A stretch of DNA of 64,000 nt, taken from contig NZ_LT629740.1 of NCBI RefSeq assembly GCF_900105165.1, forward strand, positions 5,766,001 to 5,830,000, written 5' to 3'. Each line of letters begins with the position of its first letter. Within the stretch, counting starts at the first letter, position 1. The notes below the pieces were generated by a model that worked only from the letters and a program-made list of their open reading frames with translations, had not been told where the DNA came from and made no database searches. The DNA comes from Mucilaginibacter mallensis (GTDB lineage: Bacteria > Bacteroidota > Bacteroidia > Sphingobacteriales > Sphingobacteriaceae). The translations under genes and the position numbers were made by a program. Positions 9,231-19,046 of the stretch are shown in pieces.

Positions 9231-9315
9231 GAGCGACAAATATTTAATAAAACAGGGTTACATGTAGCGTAATGACTGCTGTTGCCGTAATGTAATTATA
9301 ATATAATACTATAAT

Positions 9316-9756
9316 ATGAAGATAAAATTAATTTACCTTATGCCCTTAATGGCGGTTTTGTTGATCACGGCATGTTCAAAAACAAGTAACAATTCGACCC
9401 CTGTTGTTTTACCAACTGGGAATTTTACCGGCCAGTTTTTACGTGTTCACTATAACAAAACAAACTTAAAGTACGATACGCTAAAGGCTAATCTTAATTT
9501 AGCCATGGCGCAAAGTACTGGCTTTGCCATTACCGGCGATACCTCTACCCTGCATGCAGGTAGTTATGGTTCATATGCGGCAAATGCTTACTATATTCAG
9601 TTTGTTGATGCAACATATTCGGCAGCTGCACCTTTTACCAAGTATCACCTATCGGGTGTATATAATTATACCTATGATGGCTCAACATTAGGTATTTATA
9701 TAATTTATGGTGATACCGTAAAACTGCAATACAATTTTAAAAAGACCACCAATTAA
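9316..9756 (+). CDS. Small lipoprotein of unknown function
   Basis: A 146-residue lipoprotein with a lipobox LITAC (Cys20). The mature part is Ser/Thr/Tyr-rich and strand-forming, with a pattern TGQFLRVHYNKTNLKYDTLK that suggests a small beta-barrel or lipocalin-like fold. I do not recognise a family. A strong terminator follows, separating it from the sigma factor gene. Confidence 0.75.
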   Translation: MKIKLIYLMPLMAVLLITACSKTSNNSTPVVLPTGNFTGQFLRVHYNKTNLKYDTLKANLNLAMAQSTGFAITGDTSTLHAGSYGSYAANAYYIQFVDATYSAAAPFTKYHLSGVYNYTYDGSTLGIYIIYGDTVKLQYNFKKTTN

Positions 9757-9803
9757 ATTATTATTCATACCGGTGAATAGATAATTTTGTAATTCCGAAA
9801 GGG

Positions 9804-9842
9804 TACAGGGTCTTAAAATAACAGGGCCCTGTATCTTTTTTT
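9804..9842 (+). terminator. Rho-independent terminator after the lipoprotein genes
   Basis: A nine-pair stem TACAGGGTC/GGCCCTGTA (one G-T pair) is followed by a run of seven T. Confidence 0.75.
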
Positions 9843-9882
9843 AAAGATCTGGCGATAATCAATATTAACAAGGAACAGGTTA

Positions 9883-10449
9883 ATGCTAAAACCGGCCCGC
9901 ATTGCAGAAGAAGAGCTTATAGCGCAATGTAAAAAAGGTAGTTTAAAGTACCAGGAAATGTTGTATACTCAATTTTATGGCTTTGCTATGGGCATTGGTT
10001 TGCGCTACAGTATTAACAGAGATGATGCCTTAGAGGCTGTAAATGATGCATTTATAAAAATATTTAAAAATATAAACGAATATAATCCGGCCCGGCCCTT
10101 TAAAGCCTGGCTGGCAACGGTTGTAATTAATACAGCCATTGATAGGCGCCGAAAAGAACTAAAGCACCAGCTAAATACAGACCTGGATGATGCCATGATG
10201 GTGCAACATTCTGTTAGTACCGCTGATAACCTGGATGCGCAGGATATTTTAAAACTGCTGGGCCAGCTGCCTGCTATACATGCCACTATTTTTAATATGT
10301 ATGAAATTGATGGCTACAATCACGATGAAATTTCACAAATGCTGGGGATAGCAACAAGCTCGTCGAGGGTATACCTTACGCGAGCGAAAGAAAAATTAAG
10401 AAAGTTATTATTAATCACTACATATAATGAGCGACGATCAGTTAGATGA
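9883..10449 (+). CDS. ECF-type RNA polymerase sigma factor
   Basis: A 188-residue sigma-70 family protein of ECF size. Region 2 covers about residues 25-95 (DDALEAVNDAFIKIFKNI, then RPFKAWLATVVINTAIDRRR) and region 4 about 125-178, with the HTH in YNHDEISQMLGIATSSSRVY. Its last 23 bases overlap the start of the next gene in another frame, implying translational coupling with a membrane partner at 10427 that probably controls it. Confidence 0.92.
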   Translation: MLKPARIAEEELIAQCKKGSLKYQEMLYTQFYGFAMGIGLRYSINRDDALEAVNDAFIKIFKNINEYNPARPFKAWLATVVINTAIDRRRKELKHQLNTDLDDAMMVQHSVSTADNLDAQDILKLLGQLPAIHATIFNMYEIDGYNHDEISQMLGIATSSSRVYLTRAKEKLRKLLLITTYNERRSVR

Positions 10450-11821
10450 TGACTTAAAGAAACGCATTAAGCAGGTGTTTGATAATTACGAAGACAACAC
10501 CGCTGATGAAGGCTGGCTGCTGCTCCGGGAGAAATACCCTGAGAAGGGGGAGAAAGACCGCGTTATATTCTGGCTGTGGCGTATTGCAGGTGTGGCGGCA
10601 CTTTTACTAATGGCATTAGGGCTTGGGCTATGGCTGAATTTTCATGAATCGGGTAAACAAAATATTGCCCAGCATAATAAAAAGAGAGAAATTACTGATA
10701 CAACTACCATCTCAAAAACAGCTGCTATACCTAATGATAAAAAGCAAGTAATAGATTCAGGGGCTAACCTTGCTTATCAGCAGCAGACTACAGTTGCAGC
10801 GCATTCGTATGGCGTTGTTAAAAATACCCCATCTGTACAAGCCGGTGTAAATAATTCCAGTTTATCTGCAAATGCGGGTAGTACATTATTCACAGCTAAG
10901 GTTGATAGCAGCGTCAAAAAAGATGTGGCTTATCAACGTGCGGATAAGGCGAAATCACCTGATACTATAAATAGCCATATAACTACTGCCATTGCAGATA
11001 ATAAATCACCTTTAAAACTTATTTCTACAAGGCCTGCAACAGCGCCTGCTGAAAAAGAACAGCCCAAAGTAGTTGCCAATAACCCGGTAAACAAAGGCAT
11101 GCAGGCGCTTTTTGATAAGGACGCACAAAACAGGGCCACACAAAATACCGAAGAACAAAAGCCAATTGATAAAAAGGTAGCGTTTGCCATATACGCGGCC
11201 ACTTATGTAAACTATGCCAAAGGTAGTAACAAGCAATTTAATACCGGCGTTGGTGGAACAGCTGATATCAGGTTAACAGATAACCTGCGGCTTTCAACCG
11301 GTGTGTCTATAGGGCAAAATACCTTAAGCTATGCCAATAATACTACCGCAGTTGTGCCTATGGCATTAATGGCTGCAGCTTCGCATAATTTTACAACCGC
11401 CTCAAATATGCTATACTCAGTTGCGCCTGCATCAACCAATTTGAATGCGAATTTGGTTAACCTGGATATTCCTGTAGACCTGAAATATGTGTTTAACCCA
11501 CAAAAAGGCAATACATATGTTTCGGCTGGTTTTAGTTCGGGTACATTTATTAATGAAACCTATAACACCATATATAATTATACTAACGGATCATCTGTAC
11601 AGCAAACGGGAGATGCGAGCCATAAATCGTTCGATAATTTTTATTTTGCGCAGATGCTTAATGTATCCTTTGGTGTAGGCTATCCAGTTGGTAAAAATCA
11701 ATTGATAATTGAACCATTCTTCAAATATCCGCTCAACGGGATGGGTGATGAACACCTGTTATTTGGCTCTGGGGGCTTAAACCTGAAATTTAATTTTGAT
11801 CCGCCCAAAAGCAAACATTGA
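10427..11821 (+). CDS. Inner-membrane-anchored protein with C-terminal outer-membrane barrel, likely sigma partner
   Basis: A 464-residue protein. Residues 1-46 are a charged cytoplasmic segment (MSDDQLDDDLKKRIKQVFDN) of anti-sigma character; residues 47-70 form one transmembrane helix (AGVAALLLMALGLGLWL). A long, low-complexity Lys/Asn/Thr/Ala linker runs to about 245. The C-terminus (about 248-464) has strands and Gly-rich turns of an outer membrane beta-barrel, ending GGLNLKFNF. The ATG overlaps the sigma gene by 23 bp. The layout suggests a single chain that links the sigma factor to the outer membrane; this is inference, as are the residue limits of the barrel. Confidence 0.78.
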   Translation: MSDDQLDDDLKKRIKQVFDNYEDNTADEGWLLLREKYPEKGEKDRVIFWLWRIAGVAALLLMALGLGLWLNFHESGKQNIAQHNKKREITDTTTISKTAAIPNDKKQVIDSGANLAYQQQTTVAAHSYGVVKNTPSVQAGVNNSSLSANAGSTLFTAKVDSSVKKDVAYQRADKAKSPDTINSHITTAIADNKSPLKLISTRPATAPAEKEQPKVVANNPVNKGMQALFDKDAQNRATQNTEEQKPIDKKVAFAIYAATYVNYAKGSNKQFNTGVGGTADIRLTDNLRLSTGVSIGQNTLSYANNTTAVVPMALMAAASHNFTTASNMLYSVAPASTNLNANLVNLDIPVDLKYVFNPQKGNTYVSAGFSSGTFINETYNTIYNYTNGSSVQQTGDASHKSFDNFYFAQMLNVSFGVGYPVGKNQLIIEPFFKYPLNGMGDEHLLFGSGGLNLKFNFDPPKSKH

Positions 11822-11845
11822 TAATTGATCGATACCCAAATCATA

Positions 11846-11956
11846 GGTATTAGGAAGATTAAAAAAGGGTGTCATGCTGAGGCACTCGAAGCATGCGGGC
11901 AAAGGCCTTTACGCCTACCCTTCGAGTACCTCAGGGTGACCCTGTGACCCAATATT
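11846..11956. repeat. MITE-like element, copy C
   Basis: The left end GGTATTAGGAAGA (11846-11858) is a degenerate form of the copy A terminal repeat, and the core CATGCTGAGGCACTCGAAG plus GGCCTTTACGC is shared. The inner hairpin right arm CTTCGAGTACCTCAGGGTGA is present, while the right terminal repeat is not recognisable. It lies between convergent genes. Confidence 0.65.
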
Positions 11957-11984
11957 AAAATGCCGGGTACCGATAAATAATAGC

Positions 11985-12779
11985 TTATAAAATAGAGCGG
12001 ATCAAACCGCCCTCAACCCTTATTGATGCCCCGTTTGTAGCCGAAGCCAGCGGACTAACATAGTAAGTCACGGTGTGGGCTACTTCATCAACCGTTGCAA
12101 ACCTTTGCAGCAATGATGTAGGGCGCATGTTTTTAAAGAAATCTTCTTCAACTTTATCTGTTGATACATTGCCTGATTTTGCCAGGTCCTCAATAAAACC
12201 TCCTACTCCTTTTGATTTTGTTGGTCCCGGTAAAATAGCGTTAACTGTTACCTCAGTTCCCTGTGTTAGTTCTGCTAAACCGCGGCTGATAGCTAGTTGC
12301 GCTGTTTTGGTCATACCGTAGTGGATCATTTCATCAGGTATAAAAACGGCAGATTCGCTGGAGATAAAAATAATGCGCCCCCAGTTCTTCTTCAGCATCT
12401 TTGGCAAAAAATGGCGCGATAGACGTACACCGCTCAATACATTCACCTCAAAAAAACGGAACCAATCTTCATCAGGGATATCCTCAAAAGCTTTGGGCTC
12501 AAAAATACCCGCGTTATTGATCAGGATATCAATATCAGGCAGCTGATCGATTAAGTGTTTAACATCATCAGCTTTAGAAAAATCGGCTGGTATGCCCGAT
12601 ACCTTTGCACCTGCAACCAGAGCTTTCAATTCTTCAACTGCTTTACCAACGCCGTCCTGTGTGCGGCCGTTGATGATAACTTCTGTGCCCTCCTGTAATA
12701 AACTCTGGGCTATTGCAAAGCCAATGCCCGCTGTTGAGCCGCTTACAAAGGCTATTTTATTTTTAAGTTGTAAATCCAT
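11985..12779 (-). CDS. Short-chain dehydrogenase/reductase
   Basis: A 264-residue classical SDR. It has the NAD(P)-binding motif SGSTAGIGFAIA at about residues 14-25, NNAG in the centre (INNAGIFEP), the catalytic Ser in ISSESA and Tyr/Lys in YGMTKTA. The C-terminal part ends with GASIRVEGGLIRSIL, where most SDRs have a GG-x-x-x substrate loop. Cofactor choice (NGR near residue 37) points to NADPH. Substrate is unknown. It is a lone gene, convergent with the barrel gene. Confidence 0.9.
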   Translation of the reverse strand: MDLQLKNKIAFVSGSTAGIGFAIAQSLLQEGTEVIINGRTQDGVGKAVEELKALVAGAKVSGIPADFSKADDVKHLIDQLPDIDILINNAGIFEPKAFEDIPDEDWFRFFEVNVLSGVRLSRHFLPKMLKKNWGRIIFISSESAVFIPDEMIHYGMTKTAQLAISRGLAELTQGTEVTVNAILPGPTKSKGVGGFIEDLAKSGNVSTDKVEEDFFKNMRPTSLLQRFATVDEVAHTVTYYVSPLASATNGASIRVEGGLIRSIL

Positions 12780-13028
12780 GTTTAAATGTTTTCGGCTAAA
12801 TTATGGCATATGATTTCTAACTATATAATATCCATGTAAAACCTATAGCATTAGTCGTCGCTTGTTAAACATATTTTTAATTAAGTAATTAATTTACCTT
12901 CTGCTGCAATAATATAAACTTAAGAATGGGGGCATATAGGTTTTTAATATATTTTTTGCATTGTAGGGGTTATTGCCGGCTGTAATGTGTATTAAATAAA
13001 TTAAATTTATAGCCCATTCTAACCCTTA

Positions 13029-16000
13029 ATGTTAAATATCAAACGCGGTGCTAAGCATAAAGTCACAATTTTAAACTGTGGCAGATATCTGCAATTTGTT
13101 TTATTGTCATTAATATTTAGTGCTGATGCTCTTGCACAGGCGCCCAGTATCAGTTATAAAACCCCTCAAGTTTATCCAGTAAATATTCCAATTAGTACAT
13201 TGATGCCTAAAAATGCAGGCGGCGCTGTGCCGGCTACTATTTACGGGCAGGTTACAACTTTTGCAGGAGGCCCAAATGGCAATGTATTTAATGGCCCTAC
13301 CCGTATTTGCGAAGATGCAAGCGGTAATGTATATGTTGCCGACAGGGATAATAACGAGATAAAAAAAGTCACACCGGCTGGTGTGGTAACAGTATTCGCG
13401 AGTGGCTTTAATCAGCCCAATGGTGTTGCCATTGACAAAAACGGGAATGTATACGTAGCCGATGCAGCAAGTAACGCCATAAAACAAATTACGCCAAGTG
13501 GGGCAGTATCAATATTTGCAGGGGGCAGCCAGGGCTCGACAGATGGTAAAGGCGCAGCAGCAAGCTTTTATTACCCATACTCAGTTGCAGTGAATGCCGC
13601 AGGGGATGTATATGTAGCCGACGATGGGAGTAACCTGATAAGAAAGATAACACCTGCGGGAGTGGTAACTACCTTAGCCGGCAGTGGTTTCGGTTATGCC
13701 GATGGACAAGGCTCTGCTGCCAGTTTTGATAGTCCGAATTGCGTTAACACAGATGCCGCGGGGAATATTTATGTTAGCGATCAGCAAAATAACAGGATAA
13801 GAAAAATAACCCCTGCCGGCCTTGTTACTACAATTGCAGGTAATAGCAACGCAGGCGCTTTAAATGGTAATGGCATTTCGGCAACATTTAATTCTCCATC
13901 TGGAGTGGCAGTTGATGCGATAGGGAATATTTATGTAGCTGATCTGGGTAATAGCCTTATACGTAAAATAGATGTACAAGGTAATGTGACTACTCTTGCA
14001 GGTTCAAATACAATAAGTTATGCCGATGGCATAGGTACTGCAGCCGGTTTTTATCACCCAAATGATGTGCAGGTTGATCCCAATGGCTTTCTGCTGGTAG
14101 ATGATTACGGGAATAGTGCTATCCGGAAAATAATTATTACAGGTTATACCATTGATAAAACATTGCCCCCGGGTTTAACTTTCGATCCAACAACCGGTAT
14201 CATCAGCGGTACGCCGACAGCTATTTCATCGTCAACTAATTACACGGTTACTGCTTATAATACAAGTGGTAGCAGCAGTACAATTGTAGACATTACAGTA
14301 ACGGCTACAGCACCACCACCTATTCTTAATCCCCCAATAATAAGCTACCAAACCCCACAGGTTTATGCCGTAAATACAACCATTACGGCATTGGCCCCAA
14401 CCAACACTGGTGGCGCAGTGCCACCAAACCCATATGGCCAGGTTACCACATTTGCAGGTACAGGAACAGTCGGTTCGGCAGATGGGTTAGGCACAGCAGC
14501 AAGCTTTAATGACCCCAGGGGGATAGCTGTTGATAATGCAAACAATATTTATGTTGCAGATAATGGAAACAATAAGATAAGAAAGATAACTCCTGCGGGC
14601 CTGGTAAGTACAGTTGCGGGGAGTGGCGTTGCTGGTGCAGTAAACGGTACCGGTGTAAATGCAAGTTTCACCAATCCTACCGGATTAACAGTAGATGCCG
14701 CGGGCAATATATATGTGGCTGATTCAGGGAATCAGCTGATCAGGAAAATAACGCCTAATGGCGCGGTAACTACCTACGCCGGTAGTGGTTTTGTAGGTGT
14801 TAATGATGGGACAGCAAGTAATGCCAGCTTTAATTTTCCTAATGATGTAATTGTTGATAATGCCGGGACCCTGTATGTTTCAGATTATGTAAATGATGAG
14901 ATTCGTAAAGTTACCACTACTGGCACGGTTAGCACCCTGGCGGGTACCCCGGCAATCGGTTCGGCAGACGGAACTGGTTCTTCCGCCAGTTTCTATAATC
15001 CCGCTGGTTTAACCTTTGATGCATCAGGCAATATTATAGTGGCCGACGCGGACAATGAATTAATAAGGAAAGTAACTCCGGTGGGCGTGGTTACAACCAT
15101 TGCAGGTGATGGTACTAAAGGGGCAAATGATGGAACAGCAAAAGCCTCAAATTTTCGATATCCAGAAGGGGTTACCTATGATGCATCAGGCAATTTATAT
15201 ATAGCGGATACCTTTAATTCGCTTATCCGTAAAATGGACCCGGCAGGTAATGTAACAACCTTCGCCGGTGTTGCAGATGTTTCCGGTCTTAAAAATGGCG
15301 ACAGGTTATCAGCCAACTTTAATGCCCCATTTGGTATAGTTGCAGATCATAACGGCAATTTATATATATCAGATGAAGCCAACTTCGCGATCAGGGAAAT
15401 AGCATTAACGGGCTATACTATTGATAAGCCCCTGCCGGCCGGCCTGGTATTCGATAACACAACAGGTATTATCAGTGGTACGCCAACAGTAACTTCGCCT
15501 GCTACAAATTATACCATTACTGCCTACAATACAAGTGGCAGCGGGAGCGCGGTTGTAAATATTACAGTATTAGCTGCTGGATTTTCATTTCCTGCCATCC
15601 CCGCAAAAACAATGTGCTCTGCTGATTTTGACCCCGGTGCTACAGGCGGCAGCGGCACATATACCTATACCAGCAGCAATACCGCTGTTGCCACTATTGT
15701 AGCAGGGATGATTCATATTGTTGGGCCCGGCACATCAATCATTACAGCCAATGATGGCTCAGGGCCACAAACGCAAACATTAACGGTTAATCCATATGTT
15801 ATACCATCAATAAGTATATCGCCAGATACTTATAGTTCATGCCAGGGTTTATCGGTTACTTATACAGCAACGGCAGTAAATGGAGGGGTTAACCCTACTT
15901 ACCAATGGAATGTGAATGGGCAGCCTGCAGGCACCAACAGTGCTTCATTTACCAGTACTACATTAAACACAGGCGATATTATAACCTGTACCCTCACCAA

Positions 16001-16859
16001 TAATAGCGATTGTACACAGGGCCCGGTTACCTCAAATAATGCGACTATAACAGCATCGCCATATGTTACCCCGGCACTTAAAATACAAAACATAACCAGC
16101 AATAGCGTACCGGCCGGAACAGATATTACATTTACCGCTACACCTACCAATGGCGGCACTAACCCCAGCTACCAGTGGCAAGTAAATGGCGCAAGCGTGG
16201 GTACTGACGGCCCTGTGTTTACCAGTAATTGCTTTAATGACGGAGATATAGTTACCTGTATACTTACTAATGCGGGAGGCGCATGCCTTACTACTTTAAC
16301 TGCAACATCAAACCCAATTGCGGTAACTATTACTAATTCATTAGCGGTGAGTATTACGGCTTCTGCCACCACGGTATACGCGGGTACACCGGTTACGTTT
16401 ACAGCTACATCAAGTATTAATCCTGTAGTGTATCAATGGATGGTGAACAATAAGAATGTGGGTGTCAGCAGCTCTAATTTTATTACTACAACGCTCCATA
16501 ATGGTGATGTAGTTACCTGTACGGTTATGTTAGCCAGTGGCTGTAGCGTATCAGCAGTTAGCAACCCCATAGTAATAACAATTATGCTGACAGCGGACAT
16601 CGCTATCCCCAATGCTTTTACACCTAATGGGGATGGTATTAACGATTTGTGGGATATACCGGCATTGGCTAATTTCCCCAATTGCATCGTGAATATTTAC
16701 AACAGGTATGGCATATTGTTGTATAACTCACGGGGCTACAGTAAGCCTTGGGATGGTAATTATAATGGCAGCAAACTGCCCGTATCAACCTATTATTATG
16801 TGATTGACCTGGGGGGCAAAAGCCCTAAGCTGAGTGGTTATATTACGCTTATCAGGTAA
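13029..16859 (+). CDS. Large type IX-secreted NHL-repeat protein with gliding-associated C-terminal domain
   Basis: A 1276-residue exported protein. After a signal region (to about residue 37) a module ISYKTPQVYPVN...GGAVP, five to six NHL propeller repeats (GNVYVADRDNNEIKKVTPAG) and a putative Ig domain (LPPGLTFDPTTGIISGTPT) spans about 40-425. The whole module is repeated at about 436-855. Then come an Ig-like domain and three PKD-like units with the pattern YQWxVNG. The last about 85 residues (IPNAFTPNGDGINDLWDIP to the end) are a T9SS type B / CHU_C sorting domain, which places the protein on the surface or outside. Likely a surface adhesin or binder; no catalytic motif is seen. Confidence 0.9.
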   Translation: MLNIKRGAKHKVTILNCGRYLQFVLLSLIFSADALAQAPSISYKTPQVYPVNIPISTLMPKNAGGAVPATIYGQVTTFAGGPNGNVFNGPTRICEDASGNVYVADRDNNEIKKVTPAGVVTVFASGFNQPNGVAIDKNGNVYVADAASNAIKQITPSGAVSIFAGGSQGSTDGKGAAASFYYPYSVAVNAAGDVYVADDGSNLIRKITPAGVVTTLAGSGFGYADGQGSAASFDSPNCVNTDAAGNIYVSDQQNNRIRKITPAGLVTTIAGNSNAGALNGNGISATFNSPSGVAVDAIGNIYVADLGNSLIRKIDVQGNVTTLAGSNTISYADGIGTAAGFYHPNDVQVDPNGFLLVDDYGNSAIRKIIITGYTIDKTLPPGLTFDPTTGIISGTPTAISSSTNYTVTAYNTSGSSSTIVDITVTATAPPPILNPPIISYQTPQVYAVNTTITALAPTNTGGAVPPNPYGQVTTFAGTGTVGSADGLGTAASFNDPRGIAVDNANNIYVADNGNNKIRKITPAGLVSTVAGSGVAGAVNGTGVNASFTNPTGLTVDAAGNIYVADSGNQLIRKITPNGAVTTYAGSGFVGVNDGTASNASFNFPNDVIVDNAGTLYVSDYVNDEIRKVTTTGTVSTLAGTPAIGSADGTGSSASFYNPAGLTFDASGNIIVADADNELIRKVTPVGVVTTIAGDGTKGANDGTAKASNFRYPEGVTYDASGNLYIADTFNSLIRKMDPAGNVTTFAGVADVSGLKNGDRLSANFNAPFGIVADHNGNLYISDEANFAIREIALTGYTIDKPLPAGLVFDNTTGIISGTPTVTSPATNYTITAYNTSGSGSAVVNITVLAAGFSFPAIPAKTMCSADFDPGATGGSGTYTYTSSNTAVATIVAGMIHIVGPGTSIITANDGSGPQTQTLTVNPYVIPSISISPDTYSSCQGLSVTYTATAVNGGVNPTYQWNVNGQPAGTNSASFTSTTLNTGDIITCTLTNNSDCTQGPVTSNNATITASPYVTPALKIQNITSNSVPAGTDITFTATPTNGGTNPSYQWQVNGASVGTDGPVFTSNCFNDGDIVTCILTNAGGACLTTLTATSNPIAVTITNSLAVSITASATTVYAGTPVTFTATSSINPVVYQWMVNNKNVGVSSSNFITTTLHNGDVVTCTVMLASGCSVSAVSNPIVITIMLTADIAIPNAFTPNGDGINDLWDIPALANFPNCIVNIYNRYGILLYNSRGYSKPWDGNYNGSKLPVSTYYYVIDLGGKSPKLSGYITLIR

Positions 16860-16861
16860 AT

Positions 16862-18010
16862 CTACAAATGAGCCAACGCCAATTGTGCCACCTCTTCACC
16901 AACTAAGCTACCCATGGCTATGCCCATGCCGTTGCAGCGTACCGCGCAGAATATGCTGGGTTCAATTTGTTTAACTATGGGGTTTATATCCTCGCCAAAA
17001 CCCATAATGCCGCTCCACCAGTAGTCTACTTCAAAGTTCTGACCGGGCAGTATAACATCATTTAAATAGGCGTAGAGTTGTTGCTTTACGGTTTCGGTAT
17101 GACCGAACTCCCATGTGGCCTCCGAATCAAAATCAAGGTTGCGGCCGCCGCCAAAAAGTATGCGGTTATCAATATTTCTGAAATAGTAATACCCCTTATC
17201 AAAATGATAGGTACCTTTAAGCTTTAAACCGGTTATGGGTTTGGTCACCAATACCTGCCCGCGCCCCGGCACTACCTTTAAACCGGGGAACAGCTGACTG
17301 GCGAAGGCATTGGTTGCCAGTATAAGCTTACCCGTTTTAAAACTGCCCTGCGATGTGGACAGATGGATGCCATCACCGAGCCGTTCAACCTTTGTTACTG
17401 CGCAGGAGTTTAAAACCAGTATCCCGGCTTCATAAACCCTTTGCAGTAAAGTACGCATCATTTTTCCTGTATTTATCTGGCCTTCATAGGGGTTATAAAT
17501 TATTCGGCTAACACCTTTAAAGCCAAAATCGGCAATTTTAGCATTGGCTACTGCATAAATGTCAGGTTGGTCAATAGCTTGCTGTAATAGTTTATTGAGG
17601 TAAGGAATCCGTTCGATGGTTTCATCGGCATGCCGGGTTTCGCTGGTCATAAATAACTCGTAGCCCCCGTTTTGATGGAAATCTATATTGGCATCGCCCA
17701 AATTTTGCCGCAGGCGCTGCAGTCCCCGCCATTTATAATCAACCATGCCCACAACCTCATCTTCTGATGATTGCTTTAAGCTCGCAAGTTGCTCTGATAC
17801 AGTGCCAAAGCAGGCAAATCCCGCGTTTTTGGTGCTTGCGCCGGTGGGTAAAAAGCCGCGCTCCAAAACCAATACCTTTAAGGCTGGTTGTTGCTTTTTT
17901 AAGTGTAAGGCGGCGCTCAGGCCCACTAATCCGCTCCCGATAATGATTACATCGGCATAGTCAATAAAAGCGCTGCGTTCCCAGTATGAAAATGTTGTTT
18001 CCGAATTCAT
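16862..18010 (-). CDS. FAD-dependent amine/amino-acid oxidoreductase (DAO family)
   Basis: A 382-residue cytoplasmic flavoprotein. The dinucleotide-binding motif is IIGSGLVGLSAALHLKK (residues about 21-37), followed by VLERGFLPTGASTKNAGFAC, the FAD loop of the DAO family. Substrate-domain features include GRGQVLVTKPI and, close to the C-terminus, RCNGMGIAMGSLVGE, the second FAD contact. Members oxidise sarcosine, glycine, D-amino acids or similar amines; which one cannot be told. It converges with the NHL gene, leaving only 2 bp between the two stop codons. Confidence 0.85.
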   Translation of the reverse strand: MNSETTFSYWERSAFIDYADVIIIGSGLVGLSAALHLKKQQPALKVLVLERGFLPTGASTKNAGFACFGTVSEQLASLKQSSEDEVVGMVDYKWRGLQRLRQNLGDANIDFHQNGGYELFMTSETRHADETIERIPYLNKLLQQAIDQPDIYAVANAKIADFGFKGVSRIIYNPYEGQINTGKMMRTLLQRVYEAGILVLNSCAVTKVERLGDGIHLSTSQGSFKTGKLILATNAFASQLFPGLKVVPGRGQVLVTKPITGLKLKGTYHFDKGYYYFRNIDNRILFGGGRNLDFDSEATWEFGHTETVKQQLYAYLNDVILPGQNFEVDYWWSGIMGFGEDINPIVKQIEPSIFCAVRCNGMGIAMGSLVGEEVAQLALAHL

Positions 18011-18153
18011 AGGTCAAAAAATTAAAAATTCAAAGCCCGGGTTACCTGATCAGTATTCCATTTTAAGCAAAATCCAGCTTTTGAATTTTCACTTTTGAAT
18101 TTTGACTTACATGTGGAATGCTTTTTGAAATAGTCAATATACAAAAAAATAAT

Positions 18154-18882
18154 ATGAATCAGATAGCATTAATTACAGGATATATTGGTCCGGGTTCGGC
18201 CTGGTTCCTTATGATCGTTATTGCGATAGTAAGTTTTATTGTGCAATGGCGATTCAAAAGCAAATTTAAGCAATATTCAGAGATCGGCCTGCTTTCCGGC
18301 CTTTCAGGTGCCGATGTAGCCGAAAAGATGTTGCGGGATAATGGCATTTACGATGTACAGGTAATATCAGTTGAAGGGCAATTAACCGACCATTATAATC
18401 CCGAAACAAAGACGGTTAACCTTAGTCCGGATGTATTTTATAGTCGGAGTGTAGCTGCGGCGGCCGTTGCGGCGCATGAATGCGGCCATGCCGTACAACA
18501 TGCCCGGTCATACGCATGGCTGAGCTTGCGCACATCACTTGTGCCGGTTATCAACGTGGCATCAACCTTAACACAGTGGACCTTATTTTTAGGGGTGATG
18601 CTGTTGTTTTTTACACATAACCCTTTTGTGCTGGCCATAGGTGTTGCCGCGCTGGCATTGGTAACACTGTTCAGTTTTATTACACTGCCGGTTGAGTTTG
18701 ATGCCAGCAAGCGCGCATTAGCATGGTTGAATAACAATTACTCTATTATGCAAACCCGCGAGGAGCATGAGCAAGCCAAAGACGCACTTTGGTGGGCCGC
18801 CATGACCTATGTTGTTGCAGCCCTCAGCGCGCTGGCTACCTTAATGTATTACGCATCGTTTTTACTGAACAGGCGGAATTAA
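18154..18882 (+). CDS. Membrane zinc metallopeptidase (YugP/Zn_peptidase_2 family)
   Basis: A 242-residue integral membrane protein. The frame is open from 18118, but MNQIALITGYIGPGS at 18154 matches the family's short N-terminus. One helix lies at the N-terminus and three near the C-terminus. The zinc motif HECGH (His108, Glu109, His112) sits in AAHECGHAVQHA, preceded by NLSPDVFYSRSVAAAAVAAH. The family acts at the membrane, but its substrates are not known. A terminator follows. Confidence 0.88.
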   Translation: MNQIALITGYIGPGSAWFLMIVIAIVSFIVQWRFKSKFKQYSEIGLLSGLSGADVAEKMLRDNGIYDVQVISVEGQLTDHYNPETKTVNLSPDVFYSRSVAAAAVAAHECGHAVQHARSYAWLSLRTSLVPVINVASTLTQWTLFLGVMLLFFTHNPFVLAIGVAALALVTLFSFITLPVEFDASKRALAWLNNNYSIMQTREEHEQAKDALWWAAMTYVVAALSALATLMYYASFLLNRRN

Positions 18883-18922
18883 GCCCCCAACCCCTAAAGG
18901 GGAGCAATAGTTTAATGATAGG

Positions 18923-18945
18923 AACCCGCTTTATGCGGGTTTTTT
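18923..18945 (+). terminator. Rho-independent terminator after the zinc peptidase gene
   Basis: A perfect stem AACCCGC-TTTAT-GCGGGTT is followed by a T run. Confidence 0.85.
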
Positions 18946-19046
18946 GTTGGCCGATTTTTGGTGGGTTTGAAATTCTAATTGAATTCTAATCTAAACCTTC
19001 AAACTTAAATATTGTCACAGTGTAGTTACATAAATTAAAAACGATT

